A stretch of DNA of 47,289 bases, taken from positions 1 through 47,289 of the forward strand of contig NZ_AFHG01000056.1 in assembly GCF_000214035.2 (NCBI RefSeq), read 5' to 3'. Shown here in pieces: positions 14,845-22,811 of the stretch (position 1 is its first letter; each line of letters begins with the position of its first letter). This DNA comes from Methyloversatilis universalis FAM5. Its GTDB lineage: Bacteria; Pseudomonadota; Gammaproteobacteria; Burkholderiales; Rhodocyclaceae. A program made the translations under genes and the position numbers. Under the pieces are notes generated by a model. It ran no database searches. It was not told the origin of the DNA and worked only from the letters and a program-made list of their open reading frames with translations.

Positions 14845-16227
14845 ATGTCCGCTTCCTCCGGCTGGTTAGCCAGCCTCAAGGTGTACGCGCACCCGCGCGT
14901 CGCCGGCATGTTCTTCCTCGGCTTTTCGGCCGGCCTGCCGCTCATCCTGGTACTGGGCACGCTGTCCTACTGGCTGCGCGAAGCCGGCGTCGATCGCTCG
15001 ACCATCGGCTATTTCAGCTGGATAGGGCTGGCCTACGGCTTCAAGTGGGTGTGGTCACCGCTGGTGGACCGGCTGCCGCTGCCGCTGCTCACCCGGCTGT
15101 TCGGCCGCCGCCGCGCCTGGCTGCTGCTGTCCCAGCTGGCGATCGCGGCCGCGCTGGTCGGCATGGCCGGCACCGATCCGGCCCAGACTCTGGAACGCAT
15201 GGCCTGGTGCGCGCTGGCGGTGGCTTTCGCCTCGGCCACCCAGGACATCGCGCTCGACGCCTACCGCATCGAGGCGGTGGAACAGCGGCTGCAGGGCGCG
15301 ATGGCCGCCACCTACCAGGGTGGCTACCGCATCGCAATGATCGTCGCCTCGGCCGGCGTGCTGTGGCTGGCAGCGTCGGTGGACCTGACCGACACCGTCT
15401 ACGAGCACGGACCCTGGCGCTTCGCCTATCTGGTGATGGCGGCCTGCATGGGGGTGGGCGTAGTGACCACGCTGCTCATCCGGGAACCGGATGCGCCGGT
15501 GTCCGAGGACACGGTGCAGCGCGAGGCGCGCACCCGCGAATGGCTGGCCCGCGAAGGGCTGCACGGCCCGCTGCTGGCGCTGGCGGCCTGGGTGCATGGG
15601 GCGATGGTGTCGCCCTTCGTCGATTTCGTGCGCCGCTACCGCTGGCAGGCGGTCCTGCTGCTGGCACTGATCGGCAGCTACCGCATTTCGGACGTGGTGA
15701 TGGGCATCATGGCCAACGCCTTCTATGTGGACATGGGCTACACCAAGGACGAAGTGGCCAGCGTGGCCAAGGTGTATGGCGTAGGGATGACCATCGCCGG
15801 TGCGGCGATCGGCGGCGTGCTCACCGCGCGCATGGGCGTCATGAAGACGCTGTTCCTGGGCGCCCTGCTGTCGTCGGCCACCAATCTGCTGTTCGTCTGG
15901 CTGGCCGGCCGAGGCCACGATGTGAACGGCCTCATTTTCGCGGTGTCGGCGGACAACCTGTCGGCCGGCATCGCCTCATCGGCTTTCGTGGCCTATCTGT
16001 CCGGACTGACCAATGTGGCCTACTCGGCCACCCAGTACGCGCTGTTCAGCTCGCTGATGCTGCTGCTGCCGAAATTCGTCGCCGGCTTTTCCGGCGTCTA
16101 TGTGGACGCCCACGGCTATGAAGCCTTCTTCACCGGCACCGCGCTGATCGGCCTGCCAGTGCTGGTGCTGGTGCTGCTTGCCGCACGGGCGAGGGGCAGG
16201 GACCAGGGAGGAGGGGCCAGGGGCTAG
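14845..16227 (+). CDS. ampG: AmpG-family muropeptide/MFS transporter
   Basis: Predicted inner-membrane protein of 460 aa with about 12 transmembrane helices. It opens with the AmpG-like FFLGFSAGLPLILVLGTLSY. Next come the loop motif WSPLVDRLPLPLLTRLFGRR and the LDAYRIEAVEQRLQGAMAA segment typical of the family. AmpG imports anhydro-muropeptides for peptidoglycan recycling. The rod-shape operon lies about 17 kb away, but I see no direct genetic link. The last residues (RDQGGGARG) are encoded by one arm of an inverted repeat that also carries the stop codon. Confidence 0.88.
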   Translation: MSASSGWLASLKVYAHPRVAGMFFLGFSAGLPLILVLGTLSYWLREAGVDRSTIGYFSWIGLAYGFKWVWSPLVDRLPLPLLTRLFGRRRAWLLLSQLAIAAALVGMAGTDPAQTLERMAWCALAVAFASATQDIALDAYRIEAVEQRLQGAMAATYQGGYRIAMIVASAGVLWLAASVDLTDTVYEHGPWRFAYLVMAACMGVGVVTTLLIREPDAPVSEDTVQREARTREWLAREGLHGPLLALAAWVHGAMVSPFVDFVRRYRWQAVLLLALIGSYRISDVVMGIMANAFYVDMGYTKDEVASVAKVYGVGMTIAGAAIGGVLTARMGVMKTLFLGALLSSATNLLFVWLAGRGHDVNGLIFAVSADNLSAGIASSAFVAYLSGLTNVAYSATQYALFSSLMLLLPKFVAGFSGVYVDAHGYEAFFTGTALIGLPVLVLVLLAARARGRDQGGGARG

Positions 16228-16294
16228 CGAATTCCGGGCGGCGCAGCCGCCCGCAGCTTCCCCTGGCTCCTGACCCCTAGCCTCTGGCCCCTCC
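16210..16294. repeat. 18-bp inverted repeat holding the stop codons of ampG and metW
   Basis: The left arm (16210-16227) and right arm (16277-16294) are complementary at 17 of 18 positions. Each arm ends in CTAG and provides the stop codon of one of the two convergent genes. Between them lie a small CGGGCGGC/GCCGCCCG hairpin and a related CCCCTGGC...CCCCTAG copy. It probably acts as a shared terminator and resembles a dispersed intergenic repeat. Confidence 0.65.
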
Positions 16295-16879
16295 CAACCG
16301 ATACAGCGCAAAACTGCCGAGGAAGTTCGGCTCGTCCTGCACCGGCTGTCCTGCGTCGTCGAGCACCAGGCGCTCGCGGATCGCGATGCCCAGCTTTTCG
16401 CACAGCGCCTCGAAATCCGCGATGGTGAAGAAGCGCACGTTGGGCGTGTCGTACCACTGGTAGGGCAGGCGGTCGGACACCGGCATGCGGCCGTCCATGA
16501 TGGCGACGCGGTGCTTCCAGTAGGCGAAGTTGGGAAAGCTCACCACCGCCTCGCGGCCGACCCGCAGCATTTCGGTCAGCAGCTTTTCGGTGCGGTGCAG
16601 GGTCTGCAGCGCATTGGAAATGATGACCAGGTCGAAGCTCTGGTCGACGAAGTCGTACAGTCCTTTTTCCAGGTCGATCTGCAGCACGTTGATGCCGTTC
16701 TTCATGCCGGCGATCACGCGGTCGATGTCGATCTCGACCCCGTAGCCGGTGGCGCCGCGGCTTTCCTGCAGATGGCGCAGCAGTGCGCCGTCGCCGCAGC
16801 CGAGGTCGAGCACGCGCGCGCCCGGGCTCACCCAGCCGGCGATCACGTCGTAGTCGATGCGTCCGTCCAGTGCAGTCAT
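16277..16879 (-). CDS. metW: MetW, methionine biosynthesis partner of MetX
   Basis: Predicted protein of ~200 aa with a class-I methyltransferase-like fold. VLDLGCGDGALLRHL (~20-34) is the SAM-binding glycine loop, and FDLVIISNALQTLHR and VSFPNFAYWKHR are typical MetW segments. It starts 7 nt after the metX stop. In other bacteria MetW is needed for the acyltransferase activity of its MetX partner. I use ATG 16879; the frame continues upstream but overlaps metX in a non-homologous way. The last five residues (GGARG) come from the inverted repeat shared with ampG. Confidence 0.92.
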   Translation of the reverse strand: MTALDGRIDYDVIAGWVSPGARVLDLGCGDGALLRHLQESRGATGYGVEIDIDRVIAGMKNGINVLQIDLEKGLYDFVDQSFDLVIISNALQTLHRTEKLLTEMLRVGREAVVSFPNFAYWKHRVAIMDGRMPVSDRLPYQWYDTPNVRFFTIADFEALCEKLGIAIRERLVLDDAGQPVQDEPNFLGSFALYRLGGARG

Positions 16880-16886
16880 GTCGGCC

Positions 16887-18029
16887 TCACACCGTGATGT
16901 TGTCGAAATACGCGCGCAGCACCGCGTGGTAGTGCGGGTCGTCGAGCAGGAAGGAGTCGTGGCCGGCCGACGATTCGATCTCGGCATAGCTCACGTTACG
17001 GCCGTTGCGCATCAGCGCATCGACGATTTCCCGCGAGCGCGACGGTGCGAAGCGCCAGTCGGTCGAGAAGGACACCAGCAGGAAGTCGGCAGTGGCCGGC
17101 GCGAACGCTGCCGCCAGATCGCCACCGGCGTCGTGCGCCGGGTCGAAGTAGTCCAGCGCGCGGGTGGCCAGCAGATAGGTATTGGCGTCGAAACTGCCGG
17201 CGAACTTGTCGCCCTGGTAGCGCAGGTAGGACTCGACCTCGAATTCCACCTCGAAACTGAACTTGCGGCCGCCCTCGCGCAGCCGGCGACCGAATTTCTC
17301 GGCCATCAGATCGTCCGACTGATAGGTGATGTGGCCGAGCATGCGCGCCAGCCGCAGCCCGCGGCGCGGCAGCGTGTTGTGCTCGTAGAAGTGGCCGCCG
17401 TGGAAATCCGGATCGGTGATGATGGCCTGGCGCGCCACTTCGTTGAACGCGATGTTCTGCGCGGTGAGCTTGGGCGCGGAGGCGATCACCAGCGCGTTGC
17501 GCACCCGCGACGGGTGGTGGATGGACCAGCTCATGGCCTGCATGCCGCCCAGGCTGCCGCCGATGATGGCGGCCCAGCAGTCGATGCCGAGGCGGTCTGC
17601 CAGCAGCGCCTGCGCGGCCACCCAGTCTTCCACCGTCACCACCGGAAAATCTGCGCCCCAGGGCTTGCCGGTGTCCGGGTTGATGCTCATCGGGCCGGTC
17701 GAGCCATGACAGCCGCCGAGGTTGTTCACCGCGATGACGAAGAACCTGCGGGTATCGAGCGGCTTGCCCGGACCGATCAGGTTGTCCCACCAGCCGGTGT
17801 TCTTCGGCGCGTCCGCATGGATGCCGGCGGCGTGGTGGTGGCCGGACAGGGCCGGACACACCAGCACCGCGTTGGATCGGGTCGCGTTCAGTTCGCCATA
17901 GGTTTCGTACATCAGTTCGAAACCCGGCAGCACCGCGCCGCTCTTCAGCGTCAGCGGCGTGTCGAAGCGCGCGCACAGCGGGCTGACGATGCCTACGCTG
18001 TCTTCAGGAATTGCAATGTCGTTGGCCAT
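16887..18029 (-). CDS. metX: homoserine O-acyltransferase MetX (probably succinyl-specific)
   Basis: A 380-aa alpha/beta-hydrolase that acylates homoserine, the first committed step of methionine synthesis. Hallmarks are [22 protein letters not shown], the nucleophile Ser159 in [14 protein letters not shown], and the C-terminal His in [12 protein letters not shown] or the nearby HYH. MetX proteins paired with MetW in beta-proteobacteria are mostly succinyltransferases; that specificity is inferred. The ATG lies directly after the T-run of a terminator hairpin, with a SAM-II-like aptamer upstream (18069-18154), so expression should fall when SAM is plentiful. No normal ribosome site is visible between hairpin and ATG. 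Confidence 0.93.
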   Translation of the reverse strand: MANDIAIPEDSVGIVSPLCARFDTPLTLKSGAVLPGFELMYETYGELNATRSNAVLVCPALSGHHHAAGIHADAPKNTGWWDNLIGPGKPLDTRRFFVIAVNNLGGCHGSTGPMSINPDTGKPWGADFPVVTVEDWVAAQALLADRLGIDCWAAIIGGSLGGMQAMSWSIHHPSRVRNALVIASAPKLTAQNIAFNEVARQAIITDPDFHGGHFYEHNTLPRRGLRLARMLGHITYQSDDLMAEKFGRRLREGGRKFSFEVEFEVESYLRYQGDKFAGSFDANTYLLATRALDYFDPAHDAGGDLAAAFAPATADFLLVSFSTDWRFAPSRSREIVDALMRNGRNVSYAEIESSAGHDSFLLDDPHYHAVLRAYFDNITV

Positions 18030-18030
18030 G

Positions 18031-18064
18031 AAAAAACCCGGTTGACCAAAGCCAGGACCGGGTT
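18031..18064 (-). terminator. intrinsic terminator in the metX leader
   Basis: On the minus strand, AACCCGGT (18064-18057) pairs with ACCGGGTT (18042-18035), with a 14-nt loop and a run of T up to 18031. The A of the metX ATG follows at 18029. It is the probable expression platform of the riboswitch. Confidence 0.8.
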
Positions 18065-18068
18065 CGCC

Positions 18069-18154
18069 CTCGCTTTAGCCGCATTTGTAAGGGAGTCCGG
18101 CAAGACTGCTGCCGTGGAAACCCGGGCGCCCGCAAGCTGAGACAAATCGGCGCC
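18069..18154 (-). promoter_or_regulatory. SAM-II-like riboswitch upstream of metXW
   Basis: Transcript order (minus strand): P1 GGCGCC (18154-18149), then GAUUUG, P2 5' arm CUCAGCUU (18141-18134), UGC, and P1' GGCGCC (18130-18125). An insert with a CGGCA/UGCCG hairpin follows, and then AAAUGCGGCUAAAGCGAG, whose AAGCGAG (18075-18069) pairs with the P2 5' arm inside the P1 loop. This is the H-type pseudoknot of SAM-II, with its conserved GAUUU, CUUGC and GCUAAA elements. Canonical SAM-II is about 50-60 nt; the extra hairpin makes this one longer. CCGGGUU (18125-18119) could pair with AACCCGG of the terminator 5' arm (18064-18058) as an antiterminator. Identification is from remembered consensus. 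Confidence 0.75.
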
Positions 18155-18216
18155 GTGAAACCCTGAAACTGTGCCCCATTCTCGCGAATCGGGCGGGAAA
18201 GTCAATCTGCGCCGCG

Positions 18217-18534
18217 TCAGACCGTGACCGCGGTCCCGCTGACGCAGACCATGAGCATGCCGTTGTCGGCACCCAGCACCTCGTAATCGATGTCTATGCC
18301 GACGATGGCGTTGGCGCCCAGCTTCGCCGCCACCTCGCTCATGTCCTCCATCGCCGCGCTGCGCGCGTCGGCCAGCGTGCTTTCGTAGGCTCCGGCCCGG
18401 CCGCCCACCACGTTGCGTATGCTGGCGAACAGGTCCTTGAAGATGTTCGCGCCGATGATGGCTTCGCCGGTCACCACGCCGTGATACTGGCGGATCGGGC
18501 GACCTTCGAGCGTGGGCGTGGTGGCGAGCAGCAT
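18217..18534 (-). CDS. YbjQ/UPF0145-family protein
   Basis: Predicted protein of 105 aa with the family pattern [20 protein letters not shown], then [19 protein letters not shown] and a C-terminal [17 protein letters not shown]. Members form small pentameric assemblies, and the family is often annotated as heavy-metal binding, but no function is established. It starts 18 bp downstream of yebC on the same strand and may be co-transcribed. The metX leader begins about 60 bp further downstream. Confidence 0.85.
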   Translation of the reverse strand: MLLATTPTLEGRPIRQYHGVVTGEAIIGANIFKDLFASIRNVVGGRAGAYESTLADARSAAMEDMSEVAAKLGANAIVGIDIDYEVLGADNGMLMVCVSGTAVTV

Positions 18535-18552
18535 CGGTGTTCTCCGGGTGGG

Positions 18553-19284
18553 TTACTCGGCGTCATCCATGACGGCGGTGGTGTAGACCTCCTGCACGTC
18601 ATCCAGACCGTCGAGCACGTCGAGAAGTTTCTGCATCCGGACCGCATCGTCGCCGGCCAGCGGGCTTTCGTTCAGCGGCTTCATGGTCACTTCGGCGAAT
18701 TCGGCCTTGAAACCGGCCTTTTCCAGCGCATCCTTCACCGCGACGAAATCGGCCTGCGAGCTCAGCACCTCGATCGAGCCGTCCTCGTTGGTCTGCACGT
18801 CCTCGGCGCCGGCTTCCAGCGCGGCGTCCATCAGCGCGTCTTCCGAAGTACCGGGCGCGAAGATGAACTGGCCGCAGTGCTTGAACATGAAGGCCACCGA
18901 GCCGTCGGTGCCGAGATTGCCGCCGTACTTCGAGAAAGCGTGGCGCACGTCGGCCACGGTGCGGGTGCGGTTGTCGGTCAGGCAGTCCACCATGACCGCC
19001 GCGCCGCCGATGCCGTAGCCCTCGTAGCGCACTTCCTCGTAGCTCACGCCTTCGAGTTCGCCGGTGCCCTTCTTGATCGCGTTGTCGATCTTGTCCTTGG
19101 GCATGTTGACCGCCTTGGCCTTGTCGATGGCCATGCGCAGACGCGGGTTGAAGCCGGGATCACCCCCGCCCATCTTGGCGGCAACGGTGATTTCCTTCGC
19201 CAGCTTGGAGAAGGCGGCACCGCGCTTTTCGTCCTGACGGCCCTTGCGATGCTGGATGTTGGCCCATTTGGAGTGACCGGCCAT
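18553..19284 (-). CDS. yebC: YebC/PmpR-family regulator or translation factor
   Basis: Predicted protein of 243 aa starting [20 protein letters not shown], the invariant YebC N-terminus, followed by [19 protein letters not shown] and the [19 protein letters not shown] motif. Some family members act as transcription regulators, and recent work links others to translation of proline-rich stretches. It has a good ribosome site (AAGGGAAG) upstream of ATG 19284. It is divergent from the porin-like gene at 19428, with 143 bp between for promoters. Confidence 0.93.
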   Translation of the reverse strand: MAGHSKWANIQHRKGRQDEKRGAAFSKLAKEITVAAKMGGGDPGFNPRLRMAIDKAKAVNMPKDKIDNAIKKGTGELEGVSYEEVRYEGYGIGGAAVMVDCLTDNRTRTVADVRHAFSKYGGNLGTDGSVAFMFKHCGQFIFAPGTSEDALMDAALEAGAEDVQTNEDGSIEVLSSQADFVAVKDALEKAGFKAEFAEVTMKPLNESPLAGDDAVRMQKLLDVLDGLDDVQEVYTTAVMDDAE

Positions 19285-19427
19285 GAGCGACTTCCCTTAA
19301 CTTGTGTAAAAGAAAGCGATTTTAGTCGACCCGGAGGCTGCTCGGGCTCAAGAGCGCGTGGCAGGCGTCGTAAGAAGATAACCGTCATAACATCGACCGA
19401 TCGCGGCCGTCGCGAACAGACCGCAGC

Positions 19428-20705
19428 ATGACTCCGAATACGCCCCAGAACCGCTATACGCTCCGCACTCCCCTTCAGCGCCTGTCCGCACTTCTGGCCC
19501 TGTGCGCCAGCCCGCTGCTGCACGCCCAGTCTGCGCCGCAGGAAGCTGAACCGACCTGGCATTTCAGCGGCTTCGGCACGCTGGGTGCCGGCTATCACGG
19601 CACCGACGGCGTGCAGGTGAGGCGCGACCTCGACCAGGCACGCGGCTACGAAGGCGACAAGCTGGGCTTCCGCGCCGATACCCGGCTCGGCGTGCAGGCT
19701 ACCGCACGCTTCGGCCCGGCCTGGGGCGTCACCGTCCAGGGCCTGAGCCGGCTCTCCCGCGACAACGACTGGGCGCCGGAAGTCACCTGGGCCTTCATCC
19801 GCCATTCGCCGACCGACTGGCTGGACCTGCGCGTGGGCCGGCTCGGCGTGGACATCTACCCGAGCGGCGATTCCCGCCACGTGGGCTACGCCTTCACCGC
19901 CGCGCGTCCGGCACCGGAGGTGTATGGCATGGCCACCGACGACCGCTTCGACGGCGCCGATGTCACGCTGAGCCAGCCGGTCGGCAGCGGGATCGCTTCG
20001 TTCAAGGTCTATGGCGGGCGTGGCCGCGGTGGCTACTACCTCTACGGCCAGAGTCTGGCCAATGAAAGCCCGGTCACCGTCGGTGCCAACGCGCAGTGGA
20101 GCAGCGAAGCGCTGACGCTCAAGGCCGCGTGGGGATCGACCTACACCGCGAAGGACCCCTCGCTGCAGCCGCTGGCGAACGCCTTGCGTCAGGTACCCGC
20201 GGTGGTATCGCCGATGGCCGGCGTGCGCGCGGCGGAGATCGGTATCTCCCACCACGTGAATTTCGCCAGTCTGGGCCTGCTGTACGACCAGGGGCCGCTC
20301 ACCGTGGAAAGCACGCTGGGCTGGGAGCGTTTCACCGCCTTTCCGCGCTACGAGGGCTGGGCCGGCACGGTGCTCGCCGCCTGGCGCATCGGCGCCTGGA
20401 AACCCTATGTCGGCTACGCCCGAAACCGCTTCACGCCGGACGACAAGCCGCTCGCGCTGCCCGCGCTGAACCCGCAGCTGGTGATGCTGCAGAGCGTGTA
20501 CGACCGCGTGGTGGACCGGCTGCGCATCGACCAGCGTACGGTCACGCTGGGGGCGCGCTACGACTTCGGCGGCAACTACGCGCTGAAATTCCAGATCGAT
20601 CACACCGACGCCGCCGCCTCGACCCTGTTCCTGGATCGCGCCGGCATGCCGGTGAGCGACGTGAGCACGACGCTGTATTCGGTCGTGCTGGATTTCGTGT
20701 TCTGA
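19428..20705 (+). CDS. outer-membrane porin-like beta-barrel protein
   Basis: Predicted protein of 425 aa with a signal peptide (~1-34, cleavage near LLHAQS). It shows alternating hydrophobic strands with Gly and aromatic residues, and a C-terminal Phe (YSVVLDFVF), the usual outer-membrane assembly signal. The repeated strand-turn pattern fits a 16-stranded barrel, but no particular porin family is certain. It is followed 7 bp later by a periplasmic binding-like protein and a diguanylate cyclase, suggesting one operon. The barrel may admit or sense a ligand for that module. Confidence 0.75.
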   Translation: MTPNTPQNRYTLRTPLQRLSALLALCASPLLHAQSAPQEAEPTWHFSGFGTLGAGYHGTDGVQVRRDLDQARGYEGDKLGFRADTRLGVQATARFGPAWGVTVQGLSRLSRDNDWAPEVTWAFIRHSPTDWLDLRVGRLGVDIYPSGDSRHVGYAFTAARPAPEVYGMATDDRFDGADVTLSQPVGSGIASFKVYGGRGRGGYYLYGQSLANESPVTVGANAQWSSEALTLKAAWGSTYTAKDPSLQPLANALRQVPAVVSPMAGVRAAEIGISHHVNFASLGLLYDQGPLTVESTLGWERFTAFPRYEGWAGTVLAAWRIGAWKPYVGYARNRFTPDDKPLALPALNPQLVMLQSVYDRVVDRLRIDQRTVTLGARYDFGGNYALKFQIDHTDAAASTLFLDRAGMPVSDVSTTLYSVVLDFVF

Positions 20706-20712
20706 CGCCACG

Positions 20713-21138
20713 ATGATGCGATACGCACATTCCATCGTGCTGCTCGTGGCGTGGCTGCTGGCGGGCGGCGGCGCGCACGCGGCCGGCCTGGCCGTCATCG
20801 TGCACGCCTCCAGCAGCGTCGAGGCCATGACCCGGGAAGAGGTGAGCCATCTTTTCCTCGGCCGCATCAAGACCCTCCCGTCCGGCGAAAGCGCGGTGGT
20901 GCTGGACTGCCTGCCGCAGCGCGACGCCTTCTACCGCAGCCTGGTCGGCAGGGGGCTGCCGGAAATCAATGCCTACTGGGCGCGGCTGCGATTTGCCGGT
21001 CGCACCCAGCCGCCGGAACAGCTGCAGGACGGCCGGGCGGTTCTGGAAAGGGTGGCCAGCGAACCCGGAGCCATCGGTTATGTCGACCCGGTACTGATAG
21101 ACAGGCGGGTCAGGGCGGTACTGAAACTTGATTACTGA
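20713..21138 (+). CDS. periplasmic phosphate-binding (PstS)-like small protein
   Basis: Predicted protein of 141 aa with a signal peptide (~1-23, ...GGGAHA). It then shows the short PstS-like pattern LAVIVHASSSVEAMTREEVS, LFLGRIKTLPSG, FYRSLVGRGLPEINAYWARL and GAIGYVDPVLID. It is about half the length of a transport binding protein, and no ABC permease or ATPase genes are adjacent. It is therefore more likely a sensor subunit. It overlaps the possible TTG start of the diguanylate cyclase gene by 11 nt, so the two are probably coupled, as in YfiR-YfiN-type pairs. Confidence 0.75.
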   Translation: MMRYAHSIVLLVAWLLAGGGAHAAGLAVIVHASSSVEAMTREEVSHLFLGRIKTLPSGESAVVLDCLPQRDAFYRSLVGRGLPEINAYWARLRFAGRTQPPEQLQDGRAVLERVASEPGAIGYVDPVLIDRRVRAVLKLDY

Positions 21139-22726
21139 GGACCGACAGGCCGATGCCGGGCCGATCCGCAAGGTGAGCAGCAGCGTGGTCAGACGTACCA
21201 CGCTGCTCATCCTCTTCTTTGCCGGTCTGGTCGGCATCATGGTGGCCATGGGCAGCACCGTGCTGGTGGCGCGTGAAGAGCGCCAGCGCCTGCAGCAGAA
21301 CCTGGTCGAGCTGATGCAGACGGTGGAGCGCACCGCGAGCATCGCCGCGTTCGCCCGCGACGAACAGCTGGCATCGGAGGTCGCCCAGGGCCTGCTGCGC
21401 AACCGCGCGGTGGCGCGCGTCGTCATACGCGAAGGGGGGCGCACGCTGGTCGAGCACGGCCACGACGCCGAACAGCGACCCAATCGGGTGCTGCCGGTGC
21501 TGACCCGCCCGCTGATGTCGCCGTTCTCACCGAAGGAACAGGTCGGCGAGCTCGAAGTGTGGCCCGCGATCGCCAAGATCGAGCAGGACGCCGGCGCCTA
21601 TTCCCGCTTCATCGCCATCATCCTGGCGCTGCAGCTGGTGTCGGTGGTCGCCTCGGTGGCCTGGGTGGTGCTGAACGTGGTCACCCGGCCGGTCAAGAAG
21701 CTGTCGGACGAACTGCATCACCTGCGCATCGGCTCGGGTGAGCTGATTCCGCTGCCGGCCGGCCACGGCCACGACGAGATCGGCCGGCTGACCGGCGACA
21801 TCAATGCCCTGATCGCCCGGATGGAGGGCATGCTGGGTGCCGAGCGCGAACTGCGGGCCGAGCGGGAGGAATCGGAGCGCAAGTTCCGGCTCATTTTCGA
21901 AAGCGCGGAAACCGGCATCTTCACGCTGGACAGCAGCGGCCAGCTGCACGACTGGAATCCGTGGATGGCCCGCCGGCTGGGGCTGGCACCCGACGGCCGC
22001 AGCGGCCCCCGTTCGCTGCGCGACATCCTCGGCGATCAGGCCTCCCGGCTGGATGCGCTGATGGTGCGGGTACTGGCCGACCAGCGGCCGGCCGGTGCCG
22101 ACTTCGCGCTGACCCGGCGAGGCACCGGCACGCTGTGGCTGCAGCTGGTGCTCAATCCGCTGCCCGGCAACCTGATGCAGGGCATCGTCAATGACGTGAC
22201 CGAACAGAAGCAGGCCGAAGCGCATGCGATCGCGATGGCCGAGCGCGACGCGCTGACCGGCCTGCTGAACCGCCGCGGCATCGAGCACCGGCTCGGCGAT
22301 GCGCTGCGCGCGCTGGACGGCCAGAGCCTGGCGCTGATGCTGCTCGACCTCGACGGCTTCAAGCAGGTGAACGACACGCTGGGTCATGAAGCGGGCGACC
22401 GCGTACTGGCCACGGTGGCGCGTCAGCTGGAAAGCGTGGTCCGGCGCACCGACCTGGTGGCCCGCCCGGGCGGCGACGAATTCGTGGTGGTGCTGCAGTC
22501 GCTGGAAACCGTGGACACCGCCCGCTTCATCGCCGCCAAGATCGTCAGCACGCTGTCGCGTCCGATCGATCTGGGCGATGGACAGCGCGCGCAGATCGGC
22601 GCCAGCATCGGCATCGCCTACACCGAATCGCGGCAGGACAGCGGAGACGCGCTGATGCGGCGCGCCGACGAGGCGATGTACGAAGCCAAGCGCGCCGGCA
22701 AGTCGCAGTACCGCTTCGCCTCCTGA
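21128..22726 (+). CDS. membrane diguanylate cyclase (CHASE8-like, HAMP, PAS, GGDEF)
   Basis: Predicted protein of up to 532 aa. A transmembrane helix (~23-43) is followed by a periplasmic domain with a CHASE8-like look (QTVERTASIAAFARDEQLAS, VARVVIREGGRTLVEHG) and a second helix (~157-177). After these come HAMP, a PAS domain (~255-365), and a GGDEF domain with intact GGDEF at 448-452 and an RxxD inhibition site (RRTD) just upstream. It should make cyclic di-GMP. The start is uncertain: TTG 21128 overlaps the previous gene, and GTG 21173 would shorten it by 15 residues. As the last gene after porin-like and binding-protein-like genes, it likely responds to a periplasmic signal. Confidence 0.88.
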   Translation: MITEDRQADAGPIRKVSSSVVRRTTLLILFFAGLVGIMVAMGSTVLVAREERQRLQQNLVELMQTVERTASIAAFARDEQLASEVAQGLLRNRAVARVVIREGGRTLVEHGHDAEQRPNRVLPVLTRPLMSPFSPKEQVGELEVWPAIAKIEQDAGAYSRFIAIILALQLVSVVASVAWVVLNVVTRPVKKLSDELHHLRIGSGELIPLPAGHGHDEIGRLTGDINALIARMEGMLGAERELRAEREESERKFRLIFESAETGIFTLDSSGQLHDWNPWMARRLGLAPDGRSGPRSLRDILGDQASRLDALMVRVLADQRPAGADFALTRRGTGTLWLQLVLNPLPGNLMQGIVNDVTEQKQAEAHAIAMAERDALTGLLNRRGIEHRLGDALRALDGQSLALMLLDLDGFKQVNDTLGHEAGDRVLATVARQLESVVRRTDLVARPGGDEFVVVLQSLETVDTARFIAAKIVSTLSRPIDLGDGQRAQIGASIGIAYTESRQDSGDALMRRADEAMYEAKRAGKSQYRFAS

Positions 22727-22811
22727 GCCGTACACCCCCACGGTTGTCCACACTGTCCGCCGGCGGCGACGCTGGTAGCATCGTCGCATCTCCGCTCACA
22801 GGACAGACGAC

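Noticed and set aside
16857-18140. 427-aa plus-strand frame opposite metX
   Set aside because: Antisense shadow of metX, which has clear active-site motifs.
19044-20870. 608-aa minus-strand frame across the porin and yebC
   Set aside because: Its C-terminal part is an off-frame reading of yebC and the rest is antisense to the porin-like gene; composition is not protein-like.
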